Origin: JACDAN01 sp963801855
GTDB taxonomy: Bacteria > Actinomycetota > Thermoleophilia > Gaiellales > Gaiellaceae
NCBI GenBank assembly: GCA_963801855.1
Contig: CAWDGK010000005.1
Location: 62,001 to 126,000, forward strand
Direction of reading: 5' to 3'
Length of the DNA stretch: 64,000 nt
Numbering within the stretch: the first letter of the stretch is position 1; each line of letters starts with the position of its first letter. The translations under genes and the position numbers were made by a program. Under the pieces are notes generated by a model. That model had not been told where the DNA came from. It saw nothing but the letters and a program-made list of their open reading frames with translations, and made no database searches. Below are positions 48,060 to 56,485 of the stretch, piece by piece.

Positions 48060-48317
48060 CTAAAGCCGTGTGCGAAGCGTGACGCCGCGCTCGCGGTAGA
48101 AGGCGAGCTGGTCGCCGTCGAGGAGGGCGAAAGGCGAGTCGATGACGATCTCCTTGCCGGACTCCGACACGGCGGCCATGGGCAAGAACCGGTGGACCCC
48201 GTCCTCGCAGCGAACCTCGAGCCCCATCGGCTTCTCGCTGGGATCGAGGATCACGTCCACGACGTGGCCGACCTGCACCCCGTGCAGGCGGACGATTCGC
48301 TGGAGGAGCTCCTGCAT
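48060..48317 (-). CDS. PRC-barrel-like small protein
   Basis: 85 aa. LLQRIVRLHGVQVGHVVDVILDP then MGLEVRCEDGVHRFLPMAAV and SPFALLD match the beta-barrel pattern of PRC-barrel domains, whose members bind RNA or protein partners. Function not known. Lies between pcm and gtrA. Confidence 0.65.
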   Translation of the reverse strand: MQELLQRIVRLHGVQVGHVVDVILDPSEKPMGLEVRCEDGVHRFLPMAAVSESGKEIVIDSPFALLDGDQLAFYRERGVTLRTRL

Positions 48318-48341
48318 TCGATCCGGCGTATGCCCTGCCCG

Positions 48342-48989
48342 TCAGGTATCGAAGCCCTCTTCTCCGAGCAGGGGGACGAACCGGCACGCGACCGAGCGGA
48401 TCGTTGCCGGGCCTTCCGGGCTGCGGACGATGACCTCGAGTCGCTGCCCGCGGCGCCGGCCGATCGGCACGACGAGGCGGCCGCCGAGGGTCAGCTGCTC
48501 GTAGAGCGCCTGCGGAAAGGCCGGCGCCGCCGCCGCGACCGCAATCGCCGCGAACGGCGCCTGACCGGGAAGCCCGCGCGATCCGTCCCCAACATGGACA
48601 CGGACGTTCTGGACGCCGGCCGCCTCGAAGTTGGCGCGCGCCCGATCGGCCAGCTCGGGGATCCGCTCGATCGAGTGCACCTCGGCTGCGAGCTGGGCCA
48701 GCACCGCGGCCTGGTAGCCCGACCCCGTTCCGACATCGAGCACCCGCTCGTCGCCGTCGAGCCCGAGCTCCGTGCAGATTCGGGCCACCATGTACGGCTG
48801 CGAGATCGTCTGACCCGCTCCGATCGGCAACGCAGCGTCGTCGTACGCGCGGCCCCGGAGCTCGTCCGGGACGAAGAGCTCCCGCGGGACTCGTTCCATG
48901 GCTTCGAGGACTCGCTCGTCCGCGATGTCGCGGCCGCGCAGCTGCTCGTCGACCATCCTCTGCAGGCGTGAATCAGGCCGCGCGGGCAT
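48342..48989 (-). CDS. pcm: Protein-L-isoaspartate O-methyltransferase
   Basis: 215 aa. Repairs isoaspartyl residues using SAM. Motifs: VPRELFVPDELRGRAYDDAALPIGAGQTISQPYMVA, the SAM site VLDVGTGSGYQAAVLAQL, HSIERIPELADRARANF and GDGSRGLPGQAPF. The start overlaps the end of the phosphatase-like gene by 17 nt. Confidence 0.94.
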   Translation of the reverse strand: MPARPDSRLQRMVDEQLRGRDIADERVLEAMERVPRELFVPDELRGRAYDDAALPIGAGQTISQPYMVARICTELGLDGDERVLDVGTGSGYQAAVLAQLAAEVHSIERIPELADRARANFEAAGVQNVRVHVGDGSRGLPGQAPFAAIAVAAAAPAFPQALYEQLTLGGRLVVPIGRRRGQRLEVIVRSPEGPATIRSVACRFVPLLGEEGFDT

Positions 48990-50295
48990 AGGCCGGCACG
49001 GTCACGCCGAAGTGCGCCAGAACGGCAGGCGCCACGCCGGCGATCTCCCTCGGGGGCTCGAGGTCGCCCACCACGAGCATCGGAACGGTCGAATCGCCGT
49101 CGAGCAGCGAGCCGTGCGACCCGCCGCCGACGTGGTTGCGCCCGCCGAGATCGGCGAACTCCACTCCCGCCGCGGCCGAGACCACCACCTCTCCGGCATT
49201 GGGATTCGCGATCGCGTGCCAGGCGCGCCCCTTCCAGCCGTCGTCCTCCGGACCGATGCGCAGCTCTTCGCCCTCTCGCAGGGCCACGCCGGCCTCGCCT
49301 TCCCGGAAGATCGCGACGTCGACACCGTCCGTCCGCGCGACCCGCTCCGCGATCGCCCGCGGGTCGATGCCCTCACGAAGCACGTAGACCATCCCCGCCC
49401 TGTTCGACGCGGCGACCACGAGCTCTGGATCTCGCTGTGCCCCTGGCCGGTGCAGCCGAAAGTCGCGAAGCGAGTCCTGGAGGCGTACGGCCCGGTCGAC
49501 ACGCGTCTGGCCATGATCGGAGCAGACGACGACCGCGTACCGCTCGAGGAACTCGTCCAGCCCGCCGGCCGCCTCCACGAGCGCACCCACAGCCTGGTCG
49601 CTGCGCCCGAGCGCCACCTGGGCACCGCCCGGGCCGAGGGCGTGCGAGGCGTAGTCGTAGTCGGGCAGGTAGAAGAACAGGAAGTCGAAGCCGTCGCGGG
49701 TCACGAGCCAGCGGCCGACCGCCGCTCCGTACGCGTCGATCGAGCCGCCCGTGCGAGTTCGCACTGCAAGCGGCGCGCCCGTCACGTCCGACTCGAAGAG
49801 GCTGTAGTAGAAGAATCGGCGAGGTCCCTCGACCGGCCCGCCGAAGCCGGGCACCGTCGGAAGATGGCGCGTCCGGCCCCGGTAGCACGGTGTGCTCACC
49901 GCGGCAGCCGTCAGGCCCGCGTCCTCGAGCGCCTCGAAGGCGGTGACTGCGTCTCGGGAAAGGTGGACCGCGTTCATCTGGACGACCGCGTCCTTGATCG
50001 CGCGCCGGGTGCCGGCCGCTCTGACGGCGCCGAACGACGAGCCGTACTCGACGAGCCGTCGCTCGCCGCGGTGGTACCAGACGAGATGCGGGATCCCGTG
50101 GACGTCGGGGTGCGCGCCCGTCGCGAGCGTCGCCAGGCAGACCGGCGTCAGCGACGGAAAGGTCGACGTGGCCCGGGCGTACGTTCCTGCGTCGTGCAGG
50201 GCCGCCAGCGTCGGTGCGGTCCTACGCTCGACGGCGTCCTCGAACACCTCGGGTGTCAACCCGTCGATGACGACGAGGATGAGCTTCTTAGTCAC
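48973..50295 (-). CDS. Alkaline phosphatase superfamily (nucleotide pyrophosphatase/phosphodiesterase type)
   Basis: 440 aa from the GTG at 50295. Metal and nucleophile motifs: LILVVIDGLTPEVF, STFPSLTPVCLATLATGAHPDVHGIPHL (nucleophile Thr), FYLPDYDYASHALGPGG, VVCSDHGQTRVD and a late HVGGGSHGSLLDGD. No signal peptide. It overlaps the upstream membrane gene by 8 nt. Substrate unknown; the NPP type hydrolyses phosphodiesters. Confidence 0.87.
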   Translation of the reverse strand: MTKKLILVVIDGLTPEVFEDAVERRTAPTLAALHDAGTYARATSTFPSLTPVCLATLATGAHPDVHGIPHLVWYHRGERRLVEYGSSFGAVRAAGTRRAIKDAVVQMNAVHLSRDAVTAFEALEDAGLTAAAVSTPCYRGRTRHLPTVPGFGGPVEGPRRFFYYSLFESDVTGAPLAVRTRTGGSIDAYGAAVGRWLVTRDGFDFLFFYLPDYDYASHALGPGGAQVALGRSDQAVGALVEAAGGLDEFLERYAVVVCSDHGQTRVDRAVRLQDSLRDFRLHRPGAQRDPELVVAASNRAGMVYVLREGIDPRAIAERVARTDGVDVAIFREGEAGVALREGEELRIGPEDDGWKGRAWHAIANPNAGEVVVSAAAGVEFADLGGRNHVGGGSHGSLLDGDSTVPMLVVGDLEPPREIAGVAPAVLAHFGVTVPAYARAA

Positions 50296-50707
50296 CGGCG
50301 AGCGTGCGCAGACCTGCATACCGCTCGGGCTGCCTCCGGCGCATCCGCATCGCGAGCACCGGGAGCGCGAGCACCTCGAGATAGCCGACCACCGGGATGA
50401 ACGCCGCAGCGGCTACGGCCACCGCCGCGGCCGCGACGAGAAGGGCAGTCCCGAGCCGGGCTCCTCCCCGGCGGAGAGCTCCACGGACGATCTCGCCGGC
50501 AGCTGCAGCGCCGAAGATCCCGCCGATTGCGCCGGCGGCAGCCTCGGCCTCGTCACCGACGAGAATCCCGAGCGCGAAGCCGGCGACCGCAGCAAGCGCG
50601 ATCGCAGCAAGCATCGCGGCTCGCGAGGCCCCGAGGACTCCGGCGAGCAACACTCCGATCCCTACGCCGAGGCCCAGGAAGACGCCGATCCAGTAGATGT
50701 CCCACAT
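50288..50707 (-). CDS. Alanine-rich four-helix membrane protein
   Basis: 139 aa, ATG at 50707. About four hydrophobic helices; MWDIYWIGVFLGLGVGIGVLLAG at the start and LEVLALPVLAMRMRRRQPERYAGLR at the basic C-terminus. No family recognised. Coupled to the phosphatase-like gene. Confidence 0.65.
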   Translation of the reverse strand: MWDIYWIGVFLGLGVGIGVLLAGVLGASRAAMLAAIALAAVAGFALGILVGDEAEAAAGAIGGIFGAAAAGEIVRGALRRGGARLGTALLVAAAAVAVAAAAFIPVVGYLEVLALPVLAMRMRRRQPERYAGLRTLAGD

Positions 50708-50873
50708 GAGGCGGCCAGTGTACGTGGGGAGGTTTCAGCCGCTCGCAAACGCGGGGAGGACCCCGATGCGGGGCGGCTCCTAGCCGCAGGGAGCCGTTCC
50801 GCTTCTCTCTTCGATCCGATTCGGCTCCAGGCTCGTATGGCTGGATGGGGGATCCCCGGATGGAGGAGGAAGA

Positions 50874-51470
50874 GTGAGGAGAGTTGCACTGCTCATGGTT
50901 CTGGCTGCTGTCGGAGTCCTGAGCGTCGGAGCCGTAGCCGTTGCCGACGATGACGGAGGCAACGGCCCGAACGGAGCGAGACTGAACGGATACCAGGAGG
51001 TGACCTCGGTCTCGACGACGGGGTTCGGAAGCTTCCACATCAAGTTCAACAGGGACGACACGGCGGATTACGTCCTGAGCTACCAGGACGTCGAGACGCC
51101 GGTCTCGCAGGCCCACATCCACTTCGCGCAGAGGGCGGCAAACGGGCCGATCGACGTGTTCCTGTGCCGGACGACGCAGCCCGTCCCACCGGGAGCGCAG
51201 ACAGCGCCGCCCTGCCCGCCGACGACCGGCACGGTGAGCGGCCGAATCACGCCGGCCGACATCATCGCGCAGGCCCCCGACCGGGGAATCGAAGCCGGCA
51301 ACTGGGACGAGTTCGAGGCCGCGGTCAAGGTCGGCCACACCTACGCGAACGTCCACAGCACCAGGTTCCCGGGCGGAGAGATCCGCGGTCAGATCAACGA
51401 CCACGACCAGAAGGAGTACACCGGCCCGCCACCCTTCGGGACGCGCGGCCACGATGACGACGACGACTAG
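50874..51470 (+). CDS. Secreted CHRD-domain protein with poly-Asp tail
   Basis: 198 aa from a GTG preceded by GGAGGAGGAAGA. Signal peptide VALLMVLAAVGVLSVGAVAVA. CHRD domain: LNGYQEV, GFGSFHIKFNRDD, LSYQDVETPVSQAHIHFAQ, and HTYANVHSTRFPGGEIRGQI. The last residues are GHDDDDD, resembling the Asp tail inferred for the DUF839 protein. The 166-nt gap upstream (50708-50873) holds only a GGGGATCCCC palindrome at 50847-50856 and weak hairpins. Confidence 0.85.
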   Translation: MRRVALLMVLAAVGVLSVGAVAVADDDGGNGPNGARLNGYQEVTSVSTTGFGSFHIKFNRDDTADYVLSYQDVETPVSQAHIHFAQRAANGPIDVFLCRTTQPVPPGAQTAPPCPPTTGTVSGRITPADIIAQAPDRGIEAGNWDEFEAAVKVGHTYANVHSTRFPGGEIRGQINDHDQKEYTGPPPFGTRGHDDDDD

Positions 51471-52583
51471 CTAGTCGGCAGACTCGAGGCGGCGGAGGAC
51501 GGCGAGCCCGAACTCCGCCGCCCGGGCTCCGTCGACCACGCGGTGGTCGAAGGTGAGCGCGAGGTAGCCGATCGGCCTCGAGACGATCTCTCCGTCCCGC
51601 ACGACCGGGCGATCGAAGACCCGGCCGATGCTGAGGATCGCGACCTCCGGATGGTTCACGATCGGCGTTTGGAAGAGGCCGGCGAGCTTTCCGGCGCTCG
51701 TGACCGTGAAGGTCGAGCCGCGGAGCTCCTCCGGCTTGAGGGCGCCGGCGCGCGCGGCTTCCGCGAGCCGTCGCAACTCTGCATCGAGTTCGTCCAGCGA
51801 CCGCGAGTCGGCCCCGCGGACGACCGGCACGACAAGTCCCTGCTCGGTCTGGATCGCAACGCCGAGGTCGTAGCGGTCGAGATAGACGATCTCGTCGTCC
51901 TCCAGGCGGGCGTTGAGCTCGGGGAACTCCTTCAGGGACTCGGCGGTCGCCCTCAGCACGGTCGGGACGAGCCGCTTGAGGTCGATCTCGCCGAAGTCGC
52001 ACTCCTCGACCCAGGTGACCGGCGGCACTTCGCGGTGCGCCTTCGTCATGTGCTCGGCGATCAGCCGCCTGACTCCGCGCAGAGGCTCGCGTCGTCCTTC
52101 GGAGGCGGATCCCGGGGTCTGACCCCCGGACGTGGCCGCTCGGCGAACGTCCTCCTCCGTGATGCGGCCTTGCGACCCCGTGGGCTCGACCGAGGTGAGA
52201 TCGACGCCGAGCTCCGCCGCGATCTTCCGGATCAACGGAGTCGCGCGCACCCGTGCGGGATCCGTCTCGCGTGCGGACGCCGCCGCGGCCTGCTGCGGGA
52301 CGGGCTCTGCCCGAGGCTGCTCGTCCTCCGCCACAGGCGCGGCACCGTCCTCTCCGATCACGACCAGCACGGTCCCGACCGGGACGACCTTGCCCTCCTG
52401 GACGAGGATGCTCGCGACTTTTCCAGCGGCAGGCGAGGGGATCTCCACCGTCGTCTTGTCGGTCTGGATCTCGACCAGCGGATCGTCCTCGCCGATCTCG
52501 TCGCCCTCCACGACCAGCCAGCGCGCGACCTCACCCTCTGTCAGTCCCTCACCGAGATCGGGCAGCTTGAACTCGTAGGCCAC
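51471..52583 (-). CDS. 2-oxoacid dehydrogenase E2 (dihydrolipoamide acyltransferase)
   Basis: 370 aa from a GTG. One lipoyl domain with the modified Lys in EIQTDKTTVEIPSPAAGKV (about residue 43), a peripheral-subunit-binding domain (TPLIRKIAAELGVDLTSVEPTG, RITEEDVRRA), an Ala/Gly-rich linker carrying the 13-nt palindrome, and the catalytic domain ending DHRVVDGARAAEFGLAVL with the active His. Last gene of the E1alpha-E1beta-amidase-HIRAN-E2 run. No E3 here. Pyruvate or branched-chain substrate is undecided. Confidence 0.93.
   Translation of the reverse strand: MAYEFKLPDLGEGLTEGEVARWLVVEGDEIGEDDPLVEIQTDKTTVEIPSPAAGKVASILVQEGKVVPVGTVLVVIGEDGAAPVAEDEQPRAEPVPQQAAAASARETDPARVRATPLIRKIAAELGVDLTSVEPTGSQGRITEEDVRRAATSGGQTPGSASEGRREPLRGVRRLIAEHMTKAHREVPPVTWVEECDFGEIDLKRLVPTVLRATAESLKEFPELNARLEDDEIVYLDRYDLGVAIQTEQGLVVPVVRGADSRSLDELDAELRRLAEAARAGALKPEELRGSTFTVTSAGKLAGLFQTPIVNHPEVAILSIGRVFDRPVVRDGEIVSRPIGYLALTFDHRVVDGARAAEFGLAVLRRLESAD
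52114..52126. repeat. Interspersed palindrome, copy 3
   Basis: GGGGTCTGACCCC in the E2 linker; same 13-mer as in asnB on the opposite strand. Read here as Gly-Gln-Thr-Pro. Confidence 0.7.
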
Positions 52584-52592
52584 GCGAAGAAC

Positions 52593-52979
52593 CTACCGGG
52601 GGAGGCCGAGCCAGGCGTCCGCCGGCGCGATCAGCAGGCGCAGGCCGCCTTCGGGACGCCAGAGCGACACGGCCTGCTCGTCGCCGCGGAGCTCGGGGGC
52701 GACCTCACGCGGGACATAGCCGACCTGCAGCGTGCGGTCCTCGTTCCAGATTCCGACCGCATTCGCATCGTGCTCGTTCTCCGGCTCGGGTACCAGCGCC
52801 AACCGCCGGCCCGGATCGAAGGACGGGTCCGGCAAGACCTCGGCCCGGTACGACACGCCGGCGGCCGGGACGACCCGGATCCGCTCGTCCTCCCAGCGGA
52901 CCGGCTCGCGGGTCGTGGCGTCGCGAAGGTGGTAGCCCGACGCGCCTTGCTCGAACCAGAGGCGCAGGCGCTCGCTCAC
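52593..52979 (-). CDS. HIRAN-domain protein
   Basis: 128 aa from the GTG at 52979, overlapping the amidase stop (GTGA). Core motif LVPEPENEHDANAVGIW and then VGYVPREVAPEL are diagnostic of HIRAN, a domain usually found in DNA-repair helicases that binds 3' DNA ends. Here it stands alone, with an N-terminal 50 residues (LRLWFEQGASGYHLRDATTRE). Its role inside a dehydrogenase operon is unexplained. Confidence 0.8.
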   Translation of the reverse strand: MSERLRLWFEQGASGYHLRDATTREPVRWEDERIRVVPAAGVSYRAEVLPDPSFDPGRRLALVPEPENEHDANAVGIWNEDRTLQVGYVPREVAPELRGDEQAVSLWRPEGGLRLLIAPADAWLGLPR

Positions 52980-53836
52980 AGGCGGAAAGCGTCGTCCCGC
53001 AGCACCGCGTGGACGCCGAGCGTCCCGTTCACGACCTGCGTGACCCGAAGGTCGACACCGACGCTCGCCAGAACCATGGCGTCCCCCCGGCTGAGGCCCA
53101 GGTCGCGGCGCATCAGCGCGACCATGCCGTCGGCGGCGATCTTCGCCGCTCGCCCCAGGTGCTCGTCCAGCCCGAACGTCAGCCAGGCCCCGTCGACCCG
53201 GGCAATCGGCCACTCGAGCGGCAGATCGTCGAGGACATCCAGCGTCAGCCGCGCCTCTACCGGGGTCTCGATTGCTGTTCCCGAGACTTCACCGTCGCCC
53301 TGGGCCGCATGACCGTCTCCCGCCGAGAAGAGCGCGCCGGCGACGGGGATCGGCAGGTACAGCGTCGTCCCGGCGACGAGCTCCTTGCAGTCGAGGTTGC
53401 CACCCCAGCGCCGCGGCGGGATCGTCGAGTGGACGCCGGGCTCGGGCGGCGGCATCCCCATGACGCCCAGGAACGGCGCCAGGTCGACATCCCGTCCGAG
53501 CGCGCGGCCGATCCCGGCTGCCAGGTCCCAGAGGACTTCGTGATCCTTGCCACCGTAGGTCACGCCCCAGCTCGCGGGTCGAACCTCGTCGACGCGGACG
53601 GCGAGCGTCTGGCCGGCCGTCGCCCCTCTCACCTCGATCGGCCCGGCGAGGGCGTGCCCGGTGTCGATCTCGGGGTTGCGGGACTCAAAACGCTCGTCGG
53701 GGGCGAGGTCCCAGGCGTGATTGGGCGTGGAGATCCCTACCGAATCGCCCGGCTCGACCGTCAGCGCCGGTGCGAGGTCGCGAGAGAAATGGCCGTGGAG
53801 GTTCTCCTGCTCCAGCGGCAGCTCGTGGTGAGCCAC
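52976..53836 (-). CDS. Acetamidase/formamidase family protein
   Basis: 286 aa from a GTG that overlaps the E1beta stop (TAGTG). Motifs of the FmdA_AmdA family: FSRDLAPALTVEPGDSVGI, TGHALAGPIEVRGATAGQTLAV, MPPPEPGVHSTIPPRRWGGNLDCKEL and FSAGDGHAAQGDGEVSGTAIE. Hydrolyses small amides to ammonia and the acid. It lies within the E1-E2 operon, which is unusual. Confidence 0.9.
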   Translation of the reverse strand: MAHHELPLEQENLHGHFSRDLAPALTVEPGDSVGISTPNHAWDLAPDERFESRNPEIDTGHALAGPIEVRGATAGQTLAVRVDEVRPASWGVTYGGKDHEVLWDLAAGIGRALGRDVDLAPFLGVMGMPPPEPGVHSTIPPRRWGGNLDCKELVAGTTLYLPIPVAGALFSAGDGHAAQGDGEVSGTAIETPVEARLTLDVLDDLPLEWPIARVDGAWLTFGLDEHLGRAAKIAADGMVALMRRDLGLSRGDAMVLASVGVDLRVTQVVNGTLGVHAVLRDDAFRL

Positions 53837-54810
53837 TAGAACGTGAGCAGCTTGCGCGCGGCGTCGACGACGCGCTCGACCGAGGGCATGTACGCATCCT
53901 CGATCTGCCAGTACGGATAGGGCACGTCGTAACCGGTGACCCTGAGGACCGGGCCGCGGAGGTCGAGGATCGCCTTCTCCGCCAGAATCGCGGCGAGCTC
54001 GGCGCCGAAGCCTGCCGTCCGGGGTGCCTCCTGGACGATCACCACGCGCCCCGTCTTCGCGGCGGAGGCGAGCAGCGCGTCCTCGTCGAGCGGCTTCAGG
54101 GTGCGCAGGTCGAGCACCTCGACGCTCGCCTCATCGGCCAGGACATCGGCAGCCTGCTCGCAGAGTGGCACCATCGACCCGTAGGCGACGAAGGCGATGT
54201 CCGTCCCCTCCCGCGCGAGGCGCGCCTTCCCGAGAGGCACGGTGTACTCGCCCTCCGGCACCTCGCCGCGCATCGTCCGATAGTGGAGCTTGGGCTCGAA
54301 GATGACGACCGGGTCCGGCTCGCGGATCGCGGAGGCGAGCAGGCCCTTTGCGTCCGCCGGCGTCGACGGGATCGCAACCTTCACGCCCGGCGTGTGGACG
54401 TAGTAGGCCTCGGGCGAGTCGTCGTGCAGCTCCGGCGCCCGCACGCCGCCGCCGTAGGGCATCCGGATCGTCAACGGGAACTCCATGCCTCCGCCCGTGC
54501 GCCAGCGATACCGGCCCACGTGCGTGATCAGCTGGTCGAGACAGGGATAGCTGAAGGCGTCGTACTGCATCTCGCACACCGGGCGCCAACCGGCCATGCA
54601 GAGACCCATCGCGGTGCCGAGAATCCCAGCCTCGGCGAGCGGAGTGTCGACGCAGCGATCGGGCCCGTACTTGTCGAGCAGGCCGGCAGTCGCTCGGAAG
54701 ACGCCGCCGGCACGGCCGACGTCCTCGCCCATGACCATGACGTTCTCGTCCCGGCCCAGCTCGACGTGGAAGCAGTCGTTGACCGCCTCGACCAGGGTCT
54801 TCTCACTCAC
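53836..54810 (-). CDS. 2-oxoacid dehydrogenase E1 beta subunit
   Basis: 324 aa. Transketolase-like subunit: ENVMVMGEDVGRAGGVFRAT, DTPLAEAGILGTAMGLCMAGWRPV, MPYGGGVRAPELHDDSPEAYY and the C-terminal VIVQEAPRTAGFGAELAA and RVTGYDVPYPY. It pairs with E1 alpha; starts overlap the alpha stop by 8 nt. Confidence 0.95.
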   Translation of the reverse strand: MSEKTLVEAVNDCFHVELGRDENVMVMGEDVGRAGGVFRATAGLLDKYGPDRCVDTPLAEAGILGTAMGLCMAGWRPVCEMQYDAFSYPCLDQLITHVGRYRWRTGGGMEFPLTIRMPYGGGVRAPELHDDSPEAYYVHTPGVKVAIPSTPADAKGLLASAIREPDPVVIFEPKLHYRTMRGEVPEGEYTVPLGKARLAREGTDIAFVAYGSMVPLCEQAADVLADEASVEVLDLRTLKPLDEDALLASAAKTGRVVIVQEAPRTAGFGAELAAILAEKAILDLRGPVLRVTGYDVPYPYWQIEDAYMPSVERVVDAARKLLTF

Positions 54811-55870
54811 CGCGGATCCTCCGCAACTCGGCCAGCTCCTCGTCGAACGACGCTGGTGGATTGACGAGCGCGTGCTTGAACAGGAGCTCCGTATCGGCCG
54901 GCGGCTCCGCTTCGGCGGCGGCGATGCCGTCCTTCATCGCCTGCAGCGCCTCGCCGCGAATCTCCTCGTCCAGGTCGCCGGTCAGGACACCGATTCGCTC
55001 GAGGTAGCGCCTGTACCGGCCGAGGCACTCGTTCTCCCGCTCCTCCGCCACGCGCTCCATGTCGATGTAGGCGCTTGGATCGTCCGCGGTGGCATGCGGC
55101 GCGGCGCGATAGCTGAGCGCCTCGATGAACGTCGGGCCCTCGCCGGCGCGCGCCCGTTCGACCGCCTGGCGTGTCGCGTCGTAGACGGCGAGGACGTCGC
55201 CGCCGTCGACCCGCACACCGGGCATCCCGTAACCGGCCGCCTTGTCGGCGAGGGTCTCGGCTGCGGTCTGCGCGGACACCGGCGTCGAGATCGCCCACTG
55301 GTTGTTGTTACAGAAGAGGATGGCGGGCGCCTTCATGACTCCCGCAAAGTTCGCGCCCTCGTGGAACGCGCCCTCCGAGGTCGCGCCGTCTCCGAAATAG
55401 GCGATCGAGACCGTGCGCTCACCCCGCAGCTTCCTCCCCCACGCGAGCCCCACGGCGTGCGGGACATGAGTACCGATCGGAACGCAGACCGAGGCGACGT
55501 TGAAGTCGACCGGGTTCCACCAGCCCGACGGATGGCCCCGCCACCACGAGAGCACGGTCGAGACGGGCATGTCGCGCAGGAGGCCGATCGCCGACTCGCG
55601 ATAGCTCGGGAAGATCCAGTCGTCGCGCTCCAGCGCGTAGACCGAGCCGGCCTGCATCGCCTCGTGGTTCCAGAAGATCGCGTAGGTGCCGATCCGGCCC
55701 TGGCTGTGGTAGACGACGGAGCGCTCGTCGTAGATCCGCAGGCGGACCATGGAGCGATAGAGCTCGATCAGGTCGTTCTCGTCGAGGGCCTCGACCTCGC
55801 CGTCAGGGATGCTCTCCCCGTCACCGATGACGCGGCGAAGCTCTCGCTCGTCGGGCAAGACTTGCGCCAT
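54803..55870 (-). CDS. 2-oxoacid dehydrogenase E1 alpha subunit
   Basis: 355 aa, ATG at 55870. Thiamin diphosphate motif GDGATSEGAFHEGANFAGV...CNNNQWAIS (about residues 170-205), phosphorylation-loop-like SYRAAPHATADDPSAY, and SQGRIGTYAIFWNHEAMQAG near residue 60. The His-rich loop RAAPHATADDPS is like branched-chain E1alpha (AcoA/BkdA1 types), so a branched-chain substrate is possible. First gene of the operon. Confidence 0.94.
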   Translation of the reverse strand: MAQVLPDERELRRVIGDGESIPDGEVEALDENDLIELYRSMVRLRIYDERSVVYHSQGRIGTYAIFWNHEAMQAGSVYALERDDWIFPSYRESAIGLLRDMPVSTVLSWWRGHPSGWWNPVDFNVASVCVPIGTHVPHAVGLAWGRKLRGERTVSIAYFGDGATSEGAFHEGANFAGVMKAPAILFCNNNQWAISTPVSAQTAAETLADKAAGYGMPGVRVDGGDVLAVYDATRQAVERARAGEGPTFIEALSYRAAPHATADDPSAYIDMERVAEERENECLGRYRRYLERIGVLTGDLDEEIRGEALQAMKDGIAAAEAEPPADTELLFKHALVNPPASFDEELAELRRIRGE

Positions 55871-55909
55871 GGCAGGGGCGAATCTACCCGAGACGACGCA
55901 CTCCGACGT

Positions 55910-56485
55910 TTAGGCGGGGCGCCGGCTGAGCGCGAGGACGGCAGAGGCGAGCGCCACTGCCGCGGCGACTCCGGCCGCCTCGAGCAGCAGCCCCTCGCCC
56001 GGGTCGATCCGCGCCACGGAGACGAGCACGGCACCCACGGCGATCGATCCCGCAACCAGCCCCGAGACGAGGGCGATCCGGCGGGCGGGGATGCCGGAGG
56101 AGGCCGGGCGGCTGCCGCGCGCCTCGAACGACCAGTAGGCGAGCTCGCCGATCGCGATCAGGGCGGCCGCGTAGAGCGGCGAGCGAGCCGGGTCGCCCTC
56201 CTGGGCGAACGAAACCGCTGCGGCGGCACCGAGCCCGAGCAGCGCCCACGGCACGATGAACGGGCGGCTGCGCCAGAGCCCGGCGGCGAGGATCGCCGTC
56301 GCCACGCCTGCGAGAGCCGTCACGAGCAGGACGACCTCGCCGGCATTCGCGGCTGCGAACGCGCCGAAGCTGGCCGCGAACGCGACCGAAGCGATCGCCG
56401 CCCCTAGCGGCGCGCGCGATGCGCGGCCCGTCGAAATGCGGCCACCTCCTCGATCGCGGACTGCAGGGAATCGCCCTCGCGCCAC
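55910..56485 (-). CDS. Polytopic membrane protein at the end of the MoxR module
   Basis: Up to 191 aa; the GTG at 56485 overlaps the DUF58 gene by 82 nt, so the true start may be later. About six hydrophobic Ala-rich segments (ASVAFAASFGAFAAANAG, VLLVTALAGVATAILAAGLW, ALVSGLVAGSIAVGAVLVSV). No family recognised. Confidence 0.6.
   Translation of the reverse strand: MARGRFPAVRDRGGGRISTGRASRAPLGAAIASVAFAASFGAFAAANAGEVVLLVTALAGVATAILAAGLWRSRPFIVPWALLGLGAAAAVSFAQEGDPARSPLYAAALIAIGELAYWSFEARGSRPASSGIPARRIALVSGLVAGSIAVGAVLVSVARIDPGEGLLLEAAGVAAAVALASAVLALSRRPA

Noticed and set aside
50708..50873. Small structured RNA or riboswitch upstream of the CHRD gene
   Set aside because: Only short hairpins and a GGGGATCCCC palindrome are seen; they match no RNA class I recognise.
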